Of a stretch of DNA of 64,000 nucleotides, positions 19,226 to 31,543 are shown piece after piece. Location of the stretch: the NCBI GenBank assembly GCA_030765065.1, contig CM060990.1:413735198-413799197 (forward strand), in the 5' to 3' direction. The translations under genes and the position numbers were made by a program. The notes under the pieces were generated by a model. It worked only from the letters and a program-made list of their open reading frames with translations. It was not told the origin of the DNA and searched no databases. The stretch's first letter is position 1. Each line of letters opens with the position of its first letter. This DNA comes from Deroplatys truncata. Taxonomy: Eukaryota > Arthropoda > Insecta > Mantodea > Mantidae.

Positions 19226-20515
19226 CTATTTAGAAGGGCGGCTTAAAATTACCTTTTGTTTAACCTTTGGGCTCGGGCTTTTTGTATGGAGTTGGTCAGA
19301 CTCCACAGCTTCCTCGGAGGAAGGCCCCACGCGCTCAGTGCCAGAAACCGATTCAAGCGCCGTAAATCGGTTCTGGGTGGCGATGGGTGAAGGGTGCCGC
19401 TGAGCGCGGCTTGTCCCAGGACCATCCTGGGACAGCGACCTCCGAGGAGGAGAAGGTGAACTTTTATTACCGCGCGCACGCGGAGGGTCTTTCAAAAAAT
19501 CTTCCCTACGAAGTTTCTGCTTCGGCTTCTTTTCAACGGCTTGCGACTTCATTGAATTGGGACCAGGTTTATACGGCTTGGTAACTGTAGCCTTAATAGA
19601 CGGCCGGATGGTAGTGGCGGTTAATCCAGTCAAGGTCCAGGTCTGAGTTTCGGCATCTACTCGTGGTACTGGCGAGGCAACAACAGAACTAAATGTGCCA
19701 GATCGCAGGAGTGAAGGTTGGCGCGCATGGTAACGCCTCCGGGCTTCAGCGAAGGAGAGTTTCTCCTTTACCCGGATCTCCTGGATCGCCTTCTCGTCCA
19801 AGTACCGCGGACAGTCGGCAAACGAAGCAGAATGAGACCCTTTACAATTAACGCAGACGGGGGCTGTTGAACAGGTACGTTCGTGTGAGGGCTGGCTACA
19901 GGTTGCACAGATGTTAACGGCACTCTTACATGAGACTTGCGTATGCCCAAAACGTTGGCATTTAAAACAACGCAGAGGTCTAGGAATATAAGGCCTCACA
20001 GAAATCCGTTCGTACCCTGCGGAAATGCTCGTGGGCAGATCGACGCCATCAAATGTAATAAACAGGGTACGAGTGGGTACCAACACGCCGTCGCGTTTGG
20101 CCTGCACTCGATGAACCGCTGTCACCCTCTGGTCTGCAAGATATTCCACCAGGTCTTCGTCAGAGATACCATCGAGGCTATGCGTGGTGACAACGCCTCT
20201 ACAAGAATTCAAGGTGCGGTGCTTCTCAACACGGATAGGATAACCGTGGAGAAGCGTGGCGCTCAACAAGGACTTACTTTGTGCCTCGGATTTGCTTTGA
20301 ACCAATAACGAACCATTACGAAGCCGAGTGCAGGAAAGAACCGGACCAGCAATTGAGTCAATGCCCTTCTGGATGATAAAAGGGTTTACCTTCTCGAATG
20401 ATTGTCCTTCCTCTGTACGGGTAATCACTAAGTAACAACCAGCTGTTGGCGGTGCTACTTCTGTTACTAACGTTTTACGGCGCTTGCTGTTTATAATGGA
20501 GAAAGGGTGCTCCAT
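19226..20515 (-). CDS. ORF1 gag-like protein, open (copy 4, unit 1)
   Basis: 429 codons from the ATG of MEHPFSIINSKRRKT to a stop 22 nt before ORF2. The three zinc knuckles are complete (CFKCQRFGHTQVSC, CATCSQPSHERTC, CVNCKGSHSASFADC). Arg replaces Gly before the last Cys of knuckle 2, which need not disturb metal binding. ORF1 is fully open although ORF2 of the same copy is broken in at least three places; the smaller size of ORF1 may be the whole reason. Confidence 0.92.
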   Translation of the reverse strand: MEHPFSIINSKRRKTLVTEVAPPTAGCYLVITRTEEGQSFEKVNPFIIQKGIDSIAGPVLSCTRLRNGSLLVQSKSEAQSKSLLSATLLHGYPIRVEKHRTLNSCRGVVTTHSLDGISDEDLVEYLADQRVTAVHRVQAKRDGVLVPTRTLFITFDGVDLPTSISAGYERISVRPYIPRPLRCFKCQRFGHTQVSCKSAVNICATCSQPSHERTCSTAPVCVNCKGSHSASFADCPRYLDEKAIQEIRVKEKLSFAEARRRYHARQPSLLRSGTFSSVVASPVPRVDAETQTWTLTGLTATTIRPSIKATVTKPYKPGPNSMKSQAVEKKPKQKLRREDFLKDPPRARGNKSSPSPPRRSLSQDGPGTSRAQRHPSPIATQNRFTALESVSGTERVGPSSEEAVESDQLHTKSPSPKVKQKVILSRPSK

Positions 20516-21151
20516 AGCGAAAAAAATCCTCCACCATTGCAACCGTCTCCGACCTCGGGCTCTGACTTCTCGGGCGTTACCCCGGCTTGGGTGAGTGGCC
20601 TATCTATACCAGACTCACCCGAGGGTCACACCTCCCAGAACATAGACAGAGGGACCCAATCGCCGTCAGAAGTCAGCAGCTCATGCAATGGCCCCCCCCG
20701 CGGGACTGCAGTTGAACAGCGGATACGAACACAAACCCTACATGACGACCCGGGAGTTGGGGATGACGCCATTACCCACTCACCCAGCTGCGCACGCGGT
20801 GCGCGGGTATCCGTTAGGCTGTGTCCACGGAGGATTTAAATAAAAAGATAAAAGGAACTAAAACTGTGTGGGCGTTTCGCATGCAAGGTAGGCCGGCGGG
20901 GAAGAAAAGGGAGATATGCGAATGTCGTGGTGCGAAATGGCCGGAAAGTGATAAGGAAAGAAAGAAACGATGGTGAGGTGCGGTATGGATGGAATGAAAA
21001 GAACGCACGAGAGCCTACCTTGGGTCCACCGGTCACTTGAAGAACCCACCTCGACCGGATGGGGGTGAGGGAATGAATATGGCGATGATTGGCTCGGGAA
21101 CCCCCGGGTGCGCCAAAAACCCGTACTCACATAAGGTGAGCCCCTGAGGGG
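20516..21151 (-). promoter_or_regulatory. 5' UTR (copy 4, unit 1)
   Basis: Same subfamily as copies 1 and 11, with the two terminal hairpins and the GCGCAC / GTGCGC hairpin with loop GCG. The C-run at 20692-20699 is one base shorter than in the duplicate. No gene. Confidence 0.6.
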
Positions 21152-21163
21152 TAGCGAACCGGA
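21152..21163. repeat. Target-site duplication of copy 4, right side
   Basis: TAGCGAACCGGA, identical to 15167-15178. Confidence 0.93.
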
Positions 21164-21309
21164 GTGTACCCTCGGAGATCGAAAGGGTCGTGAGGGCGAA
21201 GCTTGGTCTTCTGCAAACACACGACCATAGGTGAATGGGAATGCAATAAAAGTTGAAGTTCCGCCCTATGTGATCGTACACCACGTAAATTCCGGGTCAG
21301 GATAGCCAT
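21164..21309 (-). pseudogene. ORF2 start, endonuclease N-terminus (copy 3, unit 1)
   Basis: Begins MAILTRNLRGVRSHRAE. The catalytic Glu of LQETKL is Lys here (LQKTKL) and the Trp before the metal-binding Asn is Arg, so the endonuclease was inactive. The reading continues at 15166 once copy 4 is removed. Confidence 0.85.
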
Positions 21310-21346
21310 GAATAAAAGGGATAAACTATCTACTTAGACGGGCGGC

Positions 21347-22617
21347 TTAAAAGAATCTTTTGCTTAACCTTTGGGCTCGGGCTTTTTGTATGGAGTTGGT
21401 TAGACTCCATAGCTTCCTCGGAGGGAGGGCCCACGCGCTCAGTGCCAGAAACCGATTCAAGCGCCGTGAATCGGTTCTGGGTGGCGATGGGTGAGGGGTG
21501 CCCTGAGCGCGGCTTGTCCCAGGACCTTCCTGGGACAGCGACCCCCGAGGAGGAAAAAGTGAAGTTTTGTTACCGCGTGCACGCGGAGGGTACTTCAGAA
21601 AATCTTCCCTACGAAGTTTCTGCTTGGGTTTCCTTTCAGCGTCTTGCGACTTCATTGAATTTGGACCAGGTTTATAGGGCTTGGTAACGGTAGTTTTAAT
21701 GGACGGCCGGATGGTAGTGGCGGTTAATCCAGTCATGGTCCAGGTCTGAGTTTCGGCATCTACTCGTGGTACTGGCGAGGCAACAACAGAACTAAATGTG
21801 CCAGATCGCAGGAGTGAAGGTTGGCGCGCATGGTAACGCCTCCGGGCTTCAGCGAAGGAGAGTTTTTCGTTTACCCGGATCTCCTGGATCGCCTTCTCGT
21901 CCAAGTACCGCGGACAGTCTGCAAACGAAGCAGAATGAGACCCTTTACAATTAACGCAGACGGGGGCTGTTGAACAGGTACCTTCGTGTGAGGGCTGGCT
22001 ACATGTTGCACAGATGTTAACGGCACTCTTACATGAGACTTGCGTATGCCCAAAAGGTTGGCATTTAAAACAACGCAGAGGTCTAGGAATATAAGGCCTC
22101 ACAGAAATCCGTTCGTACCCTGCGGAAATGCTCGTGGGCAGATCGGCGCCATCAAATGTAATAAACAGATAACGAGTGGGTACCAACACGCCGTCGCGTT
22201 TGGCCTGCACTCGATGAACCGCTGTCACCCTCTGGTCTGCAAGATATTCGACCAGGTCTTCGTCAGAGATGCCATCGAGGCTATGCGTGGTGACAACGCC
22301 TCTACAAGAATTCAAGGTGTGGTGCTGCTCAACACGGATAGGATAACCGTGGAGAAGCGTGGCGCTCAACAAGGACTTACTTTGTGCCTCGGATTTGCTT
22401 TGAATTAACAACGAACCATTACGAAGCCGAGTGCAGGAAAGAACCGGACCAGCAATTGAGTCAATGCCCTTCTGGATGATAAAAGGGTTGTCTTCTCGAA
22501 TGATTGTCCCTCCTCTGTACGGGTAATCACTAAGTAACAACCAGCTGTTGGCGGTGCTACTTCTGTTACTAAAATATTTCGGCGCTTGTTGTTTATAATG
22601 GAGAAAGGGTGCTCCAT
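21347..22617 (-). pseudogene. Chimeric ORF1 at the duplication junction
   Basis: The N-terminal two thirds (from 22617 down to about 21731) equal copy 2 at 11340-12226, including its one-base loss near the start and the CFKCQPFGH knuckle. The C-terminal third (21347 to about 21731) equals copy 3 at 31739-32123, with RPSIKTTVTKPYKPGPNSM and KYPPRARGNKTSLFPP. The switch lies between a copy-3-specific base at 21714 and a copy-2-specific base at 21749. The gene is not functional because of the inherited frameshift, but it records the recombination. Confidence 0.93.
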
Positions 22618-23251
22618 AGCGAAAAAAATCCTCCACCATTGCAACCGTCTCCGACCTCGGGCTCTGACTTCCCGGGCGTTACCCCGGCTTGGGTGAGTGG
22701 CCTATCTATACCTAGCTCATCCCAGGGTCACACCTCCCAGAACATAAATAGAGGGAACCAATCGCCGTCTGAAGTCAGCAGCTCATGCAATGGCCCCCCC
22801 GCGGGACTGCAGTTGAACAGCGGATACGAACACACACCCTACATGACGACCCCGGGTGGTGGGGATGACGCCATTACCCACTCACCCAGCTGCGCACCCA
22901 GTGCGCGGGTATACGTCAGGCTGTGTCCACGGAGGATTAAATTAAAAGGTTAAAAGAAACTAAAAGTGTGTGGGCGTTTCGCACTCAAGGTAGGCCGGCG
23001 AAGAAGTAAAAGAGACGTGTGAATGAATGGGTGTGGGGGAAATGTGCAGAAATAGAAGAGAAGAAAGAAACGATGGTGAGGTGCGGTATGAATGTAATGC
23101 AAATAACGCACGAGAGCCTACCTTGTGTCCACCGGTCACGAGAAGAACCCACCTCGACCGGATGGGGATGAAAGGGTGAAAATGGCTATGGCTGGCTCGG
23201 GTACCCCGGGTGCGCCTAACCCGTACTCACAAAAGGTGAGCTCCTGGGGGG
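22618..23251 (-). promoter_or_regulatory. 5' UTR of duplicated copy 2
   Basis: Duplicate of 12227-12860. It ends at the 5' terminus of copy 2, followed by ACCACGATGATGA at 23252. This unit has no matching 3' half of copy 2, so it is a solitary 5' piece made by the duplication rather than by insertion. Confidence 0.65.
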
Positions 23252-25569
23252 ACCACGATGATGAATGGGATTCAAACGACGTAACACAGATGGACGTGCC
23301 GATGAAAAGACAATACACACGTAATCAAGTTTGGATCGACCAAAGAGCGATAAAGACGCAGAAGGACGGTCTCATCAGCTCCCCAGTATGTGCCACTTAA
23401 AACACGTAAAAGATTAAGAGAACGGTGACACTTTGCTTTTAGAAAGGAAATGTGCGAAGTCCAGCTAAGCTTCCGGTCGAAGACCAACCCCAAGTTTTCC
23501 CCTCGTCTGCAAATGGAAGGACCTCTGACCCAAGATGAAGAGAAGGAGGAGGGAAAGCCTTCCGGCGCCAGAAGCTGATGCAGACGGATTTCTCGGCGAA
23601 GAAATTAAAGCCGTTGGCGTTACTCCAGGCGTAGAGACGGTCGATACAGCTCTGGAGACGGCGTTCGAGTAGACAAGTCCGCCGTGAACTGCAATAAATG
23701 GCGAAATCATCAACAAAAATGGACGATGAAATGCCAGGTGGAATACAATCAACAATGGGGTTGACAGCAACTGCAAAAAAAGTGACACTAAGTACCGAGC
23801 ACTGCGGTACTCCGTTCTCTTGAATAAAACGACTAGACAAAACCGAGCCCACACGTACACGAAACACGCGGTCCGTCATAAACTCCCGAAGAAATAAGGG
23901 AAGACGACCGCGGATATTCCATGCGTAAAGTGTACGTAAAATGCCGCCCCTTGTACAAGTGTCATAAGCATTCTCCAGGTCAAAAAACACAGCCACGGTT
24001 TGAGACTTCTCAGAAATCCATTCATAATATGCGTCGACATGGACACCAGATGGTCGACGGTAGAGCGATAGCGACGAAATCCGCACTGAGCGTTTGCTAG
24101 AAGTTTCTGAGACTCAAACCACCATGTCAACCGCCCGTTGATCATGCGCTCCATCACCTTGCAAATGCAACTGTTGAGGGAGGTAGGGCGGTAGCTGGAA
24201 GAAAGTTGGCGATCCTTTCCAGGCTTAAGTATAGGGACAATGTCGGTTTCGCGCCAGACGGAAGGAAAAAAGCCGTCTTGCCAAATACGGTTATAGACCT
24301 GTAAGAGAAAGAGTTTGCTGTCGGCTGAAAGGTGCTTTAACATCAGGACATGAGTGCCATCCGGCCCAGGAGCGGAGTGCCTAGAGCAATGAAGAGCGTG
24401 CTCCAGCTCCCTCATTGTAAAAAGTTCGTTATAACATTCAGTGTTAGCAGACAGAAAAGTATATGGTGTGGAATCCAGCCGGTCCTTAATACAGCGAAAA
24501 CCGGCGGAATAATGGTCTGAACAGGAAACCGCCTCAAAGGCAGATCCTAGGGTGTTAGCGATGGCAGCCGGATCTACTATGGTGGCATTGGAAACCTCAA
24601 GGTCAGAAACAGTACAATGCGACCCTTTACCTGAGAAGTGACGAAGTTTATCCCAAACAACGGATGAAGGCGCAAAGCGATTAAAAAGGCTCGACAAAAC
24701 GAGCCCACGACGCCTTCTTGCTATCCTGAATAATGCGACGAGCCCTAGCGCGCGATTGTTTAAAAGTCACCAAATTAGAAAGTGTGGGGTGTCGCCGAAA
24801 CACCCTAAGTGCAGTCCTACGGGCACGAACGGCGTCCCGACAATCCTCGTTCCACCACGGAACAGGTGGACGCCGAGGTTGAGAGGATGAATGGGGAATT
24901 GCGCGTTCGGCGGCAGAGAAAATAATAGACGTAAGGTGCTGCACTAGTTGGTTAATGTCGGCGAAAGGCTGATCGTAAAAATGCACGAGGCTGGAATACA
25001 AGCTCCAGTCGGCTTTTGTGAATATCCAGGTAGGTACTCTGGAATGCTGTACGTGGTGTGACAGAAGAGAAGCGACGCAGGGGTAATTGTCGCTGGAGTA
25101 ATTGTCAGCGACGACGTTCCACTGAAGACGACTAGCAAGCTGGAGTGAGCAAACGGCAAGGTCCAGGTGAGAGAATGTACCAGAAGAATCAGAAATAAAA
25201 GTAGGTGCACCTGTATTGAGGATGGAAAGATTGAACTGGTAAGAAATGTCGGAAAGAAGAGTTCCCCTCGCACAAGCCCTTGACGAACCCCACATTGGGT
25301 GATGGGCATAAAAATCTCCCAACAGAAGAAATGGTGCTGGGAGAGCGGACAGGAGAGCTCTAGTGTCCGCGGGAGGAAGGGGAGACGACGGAGGTGAATA
25401 TACAGAGCAAACAGAGAAGAAAAAACCGGGTAACTGCAATCTAATGGCAACAGCTTGCAAGTCGGACGTAAGAGGGAGAGTTTGAAAATGAACGTCGTTA
25501 CGCACTAACAACATGACACCTCCATGAGCAGGAGCACCCTCCTCCGGTTCAATATCGTAGCGAACCGGA
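23252..25569 (-). pseudogene. ORF2 RT and endonuclease segment (copy 3, unit 2)
   Basis: Duplicate of 12861-15178 with the same frameshifts (open pieces 24681-25514, 23876-24697, 23439-24086, 23272-23493). Two differences fall here: 23720 T, which changes Leu to Ile just before FVDD, and 24287 A. Confidence 0.88.
25558..25569. repeat. Target-site duplication of copy 4, left side (unit 2)
   Basis: TAGCGAACCGGA, duplicate of 15167-15178; partner at 31544-31555. Confidence 0.92.
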
Positions 25570-25978
25570 TGATGATGATGATGATGATATGCGGCTTAAG
25601 GGCGCTAAACTGCTGAGGTCATCAGCGCCCTTACAAGGTATAAAATATAAAGTCAAACAATGAAAGACAGGTAAAAAACCGCATAATTAAAAAACGGGAC
25701 ACTAACCCGCGATGTCAAAAAAGTTAAAAATAACAATAGAATAACAATCACAATAACAATAACAATAAAAACAATAACAATAATAACAATAACAACAATA
25801 GTAACAATAACAATAAATATGTCTCAAAAACCAACACACTACAAGCATAGCCAATAAAAGATTAAAACGTGTCAAGGACTGTAGAATGCGAGGGACATGA
25901 GCGCCATATGTCACTGGGGAGTAAGTCCCTATTAAAACATACAGAATAAAATAACAAAGCTAAAAGACGCTCAGCGCA
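25570..25978 (-). other. 3' UTR and tail of copy 4 (unit 2)
   Basis: Same content as 15179-15587: tail, hairpin at 25598-25632 and TAACAA-type tract at about 25728-25817. Confidence 0.87.
25598..25632 (-). promoter_or_regulatory. Conserved 3' hairpin (copy 4, unit 2)
   Basis: Duplicate of 15207-15241; stem and loop identical. Confidence 0.7.
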
Positions 25979-28900
25979 TCAAATGCGACGATTAAAACCA
26001 ATGTCACTTATAAAACGTAAAAGACATTCTACAGCATGCGCGTCGTCTGCCAAAACGTTGGCTATGCCAACAGGCAGACCCAGGCGAACGCGCAGTGGAG
26101 CTAAAACTTGACACTCAGTTAAAATGTGACGCACCGTTAAGGGCACGTCACACTGCTGACATAGCGGAGCGGGATCACCACTGAGCAGGTAACTATGACT
26201 AAAACGACAATGTCCAATTCGTAAACGGGCTAAAAGTACCTCTTCCCGACGTGAAGAACGAGAAGAGGTAGCCCAGATTAACGGGAGCGGCTTAACCTCC
26301 CGCAATTTGTTCCCCCGGAGGGCCGTCCACTCATCGCGCCAGGGCGAGAGGATGCGGCGACGTAAAATAACACACGAATCTGACGAGGGAACAACAGAGG
26401 TAAAAAATCTGGGTAATAAAATCGCCGATTTCGCAGCGGCGTCGGCAGACTCATTACCTGAGATGCCCACATGACCTGGAATCCACATGAAGGACACGCT
26501 GATGCCAGTGACACCAAGCGAGTGGAGCAGGTCATGTATGCGCTGTACAAGCGGGTGGTAATGGTACAGCGCAGTAATAGTCTGAAGGGCACTCAGAGAG
26601 TCCGTACAAATAAAACAGTGCTGTAAAGCGTGCCGCTGAATGTATAAAATAGATTGATAAATGCTAAAAAGTTCGGCAGTAAAAATTGAACATTGTCCAG
26701 GTAAACGAAACTTAAAACTACAGTGACCAGAAACAAAGGCACATGCAACTCCAGCTTCAGTCTTAGATCCATCGATGAAGATAAAATGGAAGTCTCCGAA
26801 TTGAGCCCGTACTTCTAAAAAAGCCGATCTAAAGACTGAAGCAGGGGTCTCAGTCTTCGGCATCGACGTTAGCCCAAGGTGACAGTGGGCCTCAGCGCGA
26901 GACCATGGAGGAAAACGCGATTCCCCCCGTGGAAGCGCCGGCGCTTTCGGAACGTCTAAATGCCGAAGGAGCTGTCGAAATCGAACCCCTGGTGGGAGCA
27001 AAGCAGAGGAGCGAATAAAATAGTGACGATCAAGTGACTCCTCGAAAAATAACTCGAAGGACGGGTGGTTTAGATAAGCTTGAGAGTCGACAAGCATAGC
27101 TGCACAAGAGCATCTCACGCCTGAAGGACAGCGGAGGCTCTGCAGCTTCAGCATACAGGCTAAAAACAGGGATGGTTGGAAAGGCCCCTGTAGCGACTCT
27201 TATGCCACGATGGTGAATGGCATTCAATCGACGTAACACAGATGGACGTGCCGACGAATAAACAAACCACCCGTAATCAAGCTTGGATCGGACCAAAGAG
27301 CGATAAAGGCGAAGAAGGACGGTCCGATCAGCTCCCCAGGATGTGCCACTTAAAACACGTAAAAGATTAAGAGAACGGTCACACTTTGCTTTTAAAAAGG
27401 AAACGTGCGAGGTCCAACACAACTTCCTGTCAAAAATCAACCCCAAATTTTCGCCTCGTCTGCAAACGGAAGTAGCCCTGGCCCAAGATGGAGAGAGGGC
27501 GGAGGGAAATACTGCCGGCGCCAAAAGTTGATGCAGACGGATTTCTCGGCGGAGAAATTAAAGCCGTTGGCGTTACTCCAGGCGTAGAGACGGTCGATAC
27601 AGCTCTGGAGACGGCGTTCGAGTAGACAGGTCCGCCGTGAACTACAATAAATAGCGAAATCGTTAACAAAAAGGGACGATGAAATGCCAGGTGGAATAAA
27701 TCAACAATGGGGTTGATAGCAATCGCAAAAAGTGTGGCACTGAGTACAGAGCCCTGCGGTACTCCGTTCTCTTGAATAAAACAACGAGATAAAACCGAGC
27801 CCACACGTACACGAAAGACGCGGTCCGTCATAAACTCCCGAAGAAATATGGAAAGACGACCGCGGATATTCCAATCGTGAAGTGTACGTAAAATGCCGCC
27901 CCTCCAACAAGTGTCATAAGCTTTCTCCATGTCAAAAAATACAGCCACGGTTTGACACTTTCTCAGAAATCCATTCATAATATGCGTCGACAAGGACACC
28001 AGATGGTCGACGGTAGAGCGATAGCGACGAAACCCGCACTGAGCGTTCGCTAGAAGTTTCTGAGACTCAAGCCACCATGTCAACCGCCCGTTGATCATGC
28101 GCTCCATCACCTTGCAAATGCAACTGGTGAGGGAGATAGGGCGGTAGCTGGAAGGTAGTTGGCGATCCTTCCCAGGCTTAAGTATAGGGACAATGGTGGC
28201 TTCGCGCCAAATGGAAGGAAAAATGCCGTCTTGCCAAATACGGTTATAGACCTGTAAGAGAAATAGTTTACCGTCGGCTGAAAGGTTCTTTAACATCAGG
28301 ACATGAATGCCGTCCGGCCCGGGAGCGGAGTGCCGAGAGCAATGAAGAGCGTGCTCCAGCTCCCTCATTGTGAATAGTTCGTTATAGCATTCATCATTAG
28401 CAGACCGAAAAGTATATGATGCGGAATCCTGCCGGTCTTTAACAGAGCGAAAACCGGCGGAATAATGGTCTGAACTGGAAACCGCCTCAAAGGCAGAACT
28501 CAGAGTGTTAGCGATGGCAGCCGGATCCACTATGGTGGCATTAGAAACTTGAAGGCCAGAAACAGTACAATGTGACACTTTACCTGAGAAGCAACGAAGT
28601 TTATCCCAAAAAACGGATGAAGGCGTAAAACGATTAAAAGACTCGACAAAACGAGCCCAAGATGCCTTCTTGCTATCCTGAATAATGCGACGAGCCCTGG
28701 CACGCGACTGTTTAAAAGTCACCAAATTATCAAGTGTAGGGTACCGCCGAAACACCCTAAGTGCAGTCCTACGGGCACGAACGGCGTCCCGACAATCCTC
28801 GTTCCACCACGGAACAGGTGGCCGCCGAGGTTGAGAGGATGAACGGGGTATTGCACGTTCGGCGGCTGAGAAAATAATAGACGTAAGGTGCTGCACTAGT

Positions 28901-29594
28901 TGATTAATGACGGAGAAGGGCTGGTCGTCAAAATGCACGAGGCTGGAATACAAGCTCCAGTCGGCTTTTGCGAATATCCAGGTAGGTACTCTGGAATGCT
29001 GTACGTGGTGCGACAGAAGAGAAACGATGCAGGGGAAATGGTCGCTGGAGTAGGTGTCAGCGACGACGTTTCACTGAAGACGACGTGCAACCTGGATTGA
29101 GGATGGAAAGATTGAACTGATAAAATTTCGGAAAGAAGAGTTCCCCTCGCACAAGCCCTTGGCGAACCCCAAAGTGGGTGATGGGCATTAAAATCTCCCA
29201 GCAGAAGAAATGGTGTTGGGAGAGCGGACAGGAGAGCTCTAATGTCCGCGGGAGCGAGGGGAGACGATGGAGGTGAATATACAGAGCAAACAGAAAACAA
29301 AAAGCCGGGTAAGTGAAGGCAAACGGCAACAGCTTGCAAGTCGGATGTAAGTGTGACAGGTGTAAAATGAACGTCGTTACGCACTAAGAACATGACACCT
29401 CCATGAGCAGGAGTACCCTCCTCCGGTTTAAGGTCGTAGCGAACCGGAGTATATCCTCGGAGATCAAAAGGATCGTGAGGGCGAAGCTTAGTCTCCTGCA
29501 AACATACGACCATAGGCGAATGGGAACGCAATAAAAGTTGCAGTTCCGCCCTATGCGATCGTACACCACGTACATTCCAGGTCAGGATAGCCAT
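25979..29594 (-). pseudogene. ORF2 with frameshifts (copy 4, unit 2)
   Basis: Duplicate of 15588-19203, with the same 71-bp endonuclease deletion and the same shifts. One substitution (28834 A) separates it from unit 1. Confidence 0.9.
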
Positions 29595-29616
29595 TAAGAA
29601 TAAGGGGATAAACTGT

Positions 29617-30906
29617 CTATTTAGAAGGGCGGCTTAAAATTACCTTTTGTTTAACCTTTGGGCTCGGGCTTTTTGTATGGAGTTGGTCAGACTCCACAGC
29701 TTCCTCGGAGGAAGGCCCCACGCGCTCAGTGCCAGAAACCGATTCAAGCGCCGTAAATCGGTTCTGGGTGGCGATGGGTGAAGGGTGCCGCTGAGCGCGG
29801 CTTGTCCCAGGACCATCCTGGGACAGCGACCTCCGAGGAGGAGAAGGTGAACTTTTATTACCGCGCGCACGCGGAGGGTCTTTCAAAAAATCTTCCCTAC
29901 GAAGTTTCTGCTTCGGCTTCTTTTCAACGGCTTGCGACTTCATTGAATTGGGACCAGGTTTATACGGCTTGGTAACTGTAGCCTTAATAGACGGCCGGAT
30001 GGTAGTGGCGGTTAATCCAGTCAAGGTCCAGGTCTGAGTTTCGGCATCTACTCGTGGTACTGGCGAGGCAACAACAGAACTAAATGTGCCAGATCGCAGG
30101 AGTGAAGGTTGGCGCGCATGGTAACGCCTCCGGGCTTCAGCGAAGGAGAGTTTCTCCTTTACCCGGATCTCCTGGATCGCCTTCTCGTCCAAGTACCGCG
30201 GACAGTCGGCAAACGAAGCAGAATGAGACCCTTTACAATTAACGCAGACGGGGGCTGTTGAACAGGTACGTTCGTGTGAGGGCTGGCTACAGGTTGCACA
30301 GATGTTAACGGCACTCTTACATGAGACTTGCGTATGCCCAAAACGTTGGCATTTAAAACAACGCAGAGGTCTAGGAATATAAGGCCTCACAGAAATCCGT
30401 TCGTACCCTGCGGAAATGCTCGTGGGCAGATCGACGCCATCAAATGTAATAAACAGGGTACGAGTGGGTACCAACACGCCGTCGCGTTTGGCCTGCACTC
30501 GATGAACCGCTGTCACCCTCTGGTCTGCAAGATATTCCACCAGGTCTTCGTCAGAGATACCATCGAGGCTATGCGTGGTGACAACGCCTCTACAAGAATT
30601 CAAGGTGCGGTGCTTCTCAACACGGATAGGATAACCGTGGAGAAGCGTGGCGCTCAACAAGGACTTACTTTGTGCCTCGGATTTGCTTTGAACCAATAAC
30701 GAACCATTACGAAGCCGAGTGCAGGAAAGAACCGGACCAGCAATTGAGTCAATGCCCTTCTGGATGATAAAAGGGTTTACCTTCTCGAATGATTGTCCTT
30801 CCTCTGTACGGGTAATCACTAAGTAACAACCAGCTGTTGGCGGTGCTACTTCTGTTACTAACGTTTTACGGCGCTTGCTGTTTATAATGGAGAAAGGGTG
30901 CTCCAT
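29617..30906 (-). CDS. ORF1 gag-like protein, open (copy 4, unit 2)
   Basis: 429 codons, with the same translation as 19226-20515. The identical protein sequence gives no sign of separate evolution since the duplication. Confidence 0.92.
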   Translation of the reverse strand: MEHPFSIINSKRRKTLVTEVAPPTAGCYLVITRTEEGQSFEKVNPFIIQKGIDSIAGPVLSCTRLRNGSLLVQSKSEAQSKSLLSATLLHGYPIRVEKHRTLNSCRGVVTTHSLDGISDEDLVEYLADQRVTAVHRVQAKRDGVLVPTRTLFITFDGVDLPTSISAGYERISVRPYIPRPLRCFKCQRFGHTQVSCKSAVNICATCSQPSHERTCSTAPVCVNCKGSHSASFADCPRYLDEKAIQEIRVKEKLSFAEARRRYHARQPSLLRSGTFSSVVASPVPRVDAETQTWTLTGLTATTIRPSIKATVTKPYKPGPNSMKSQAVEKKPKQKLRREDFLKDPPRARGNKSSPSPPRRSLSQDGPGTSRAQRHPSPIATQNRFTALESVSGTERVGPSSEEAVESDQLHTKSPSPKVKQKVILSRPSK

Positions 30907-31543
30907 AGCGAAAAAAATCCTCCACCATTGCAACCGTCTCCGACCTCGGGCTCTGACTTCTCGGGCGTTACCCCGGCTTGGGTGAGTGGCCTATCTATAC
31001 CAGACTCACCCGAGGGTCACACCTCCCAGAACATAGACAGAGGGACCCAATCGCCGTCAGAAGTCAGCAGCTCATGCAATGGCCCCCCCCCGCGGGACTG
31101 CAGTTGAACAGCGGATACGAACACAAACCCTACATGACGACCCGGGAGTTGGGGATGACGCCATTACCCACTCACCCAGCTGCGCACGCGGTGCGCGGGT
31201 ATCCGTTAGGCTGTGTCCACGGAGGATTTAAATAAAAAGATAAAAGGAACTAAAACTGTGTGGGCGTTTCGCATGCAAGGTAGGCCGGCGGGGAAGAAAA
31301 GGGAGATATGCGAATGTCGTGGTGCGAAATGGCCGGAAAGTGATAAGGAAAGAAAGAAACGATGGTGAGGTGCGGTATGGATGGAATGAAAAGAACGCAC
31401 GAGAGCCTACCTTGGGTCCACCGGTCACTTGAAGAACCCACCTCGACCGGATGGGGGTGAGGGAATGAATATGGCGATGATTGGCTCGGGAACCCCCGGG
31501 TGCGCCAAAAACCCGTACTCACATAAGGTGAGCCCCTGAGGGG
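30907..31543 (-). promoter_or_regulatory. 5' UTR (copy 4, unit 2)
   Basis: Duplicate of 20516-21151, with nine C at 31083-31091 instead of eight. Confidence 0.6.

Larger units (their letters stand above)
15179..21151 (-). mobile_element. Full-length non-LTR copy 4 (unit 1)
   Basis: This 5,973-bp element is complete at both ends, with the (CAT)n tail at 15179 and the 5' terminus CCCCTCAGGGG at 21151. It lies inside copy 3. It was carried along in the tandem duplication and is present again at 25570-31543 with the same flanking duplication. Confidence 0.93.
11358..21748. repeat. Tandem duplication, unit 1 (10,391 bp)
   Basis: This segment is repeated directly at 21749-32140. It runs from inside the ORF1 of copy 2 to inside the ORF1 of copy 3 and contains the 5' part of copy 2, a middle part of copy 3 and all of copy 4. 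By eye I found three substitutions (13329 G/23720 T, 13896 T/24287 A, 18443 G/28834 A) and one C-run difference (8 C at 20692, 9 C at 31083), so identity is well above 99.9%. The exchange point lies within 21715-21748. Confidence 0.95.
21152..21748 (-). mobile_element. Non-LTR copy 3, endonuclease start and ORF1 end (unit 1)
   Basis: Copy 3 resumes after copy 4 and continues to the exchange point at 21715-21748. The same sequence stands at 31544-32140, where it goes on into the true 5' half of copy 3. Confidence 0.88.
25570..31543 (-). mobile_element. Full-length non-LTR copy 4 (unit 2)
   Basis: This is the second exemplar of copy 4, made by segmental duplication and not by a new insertion: both its target duplication and its flanks are those of unit 1. 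Confidence 0.93.
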
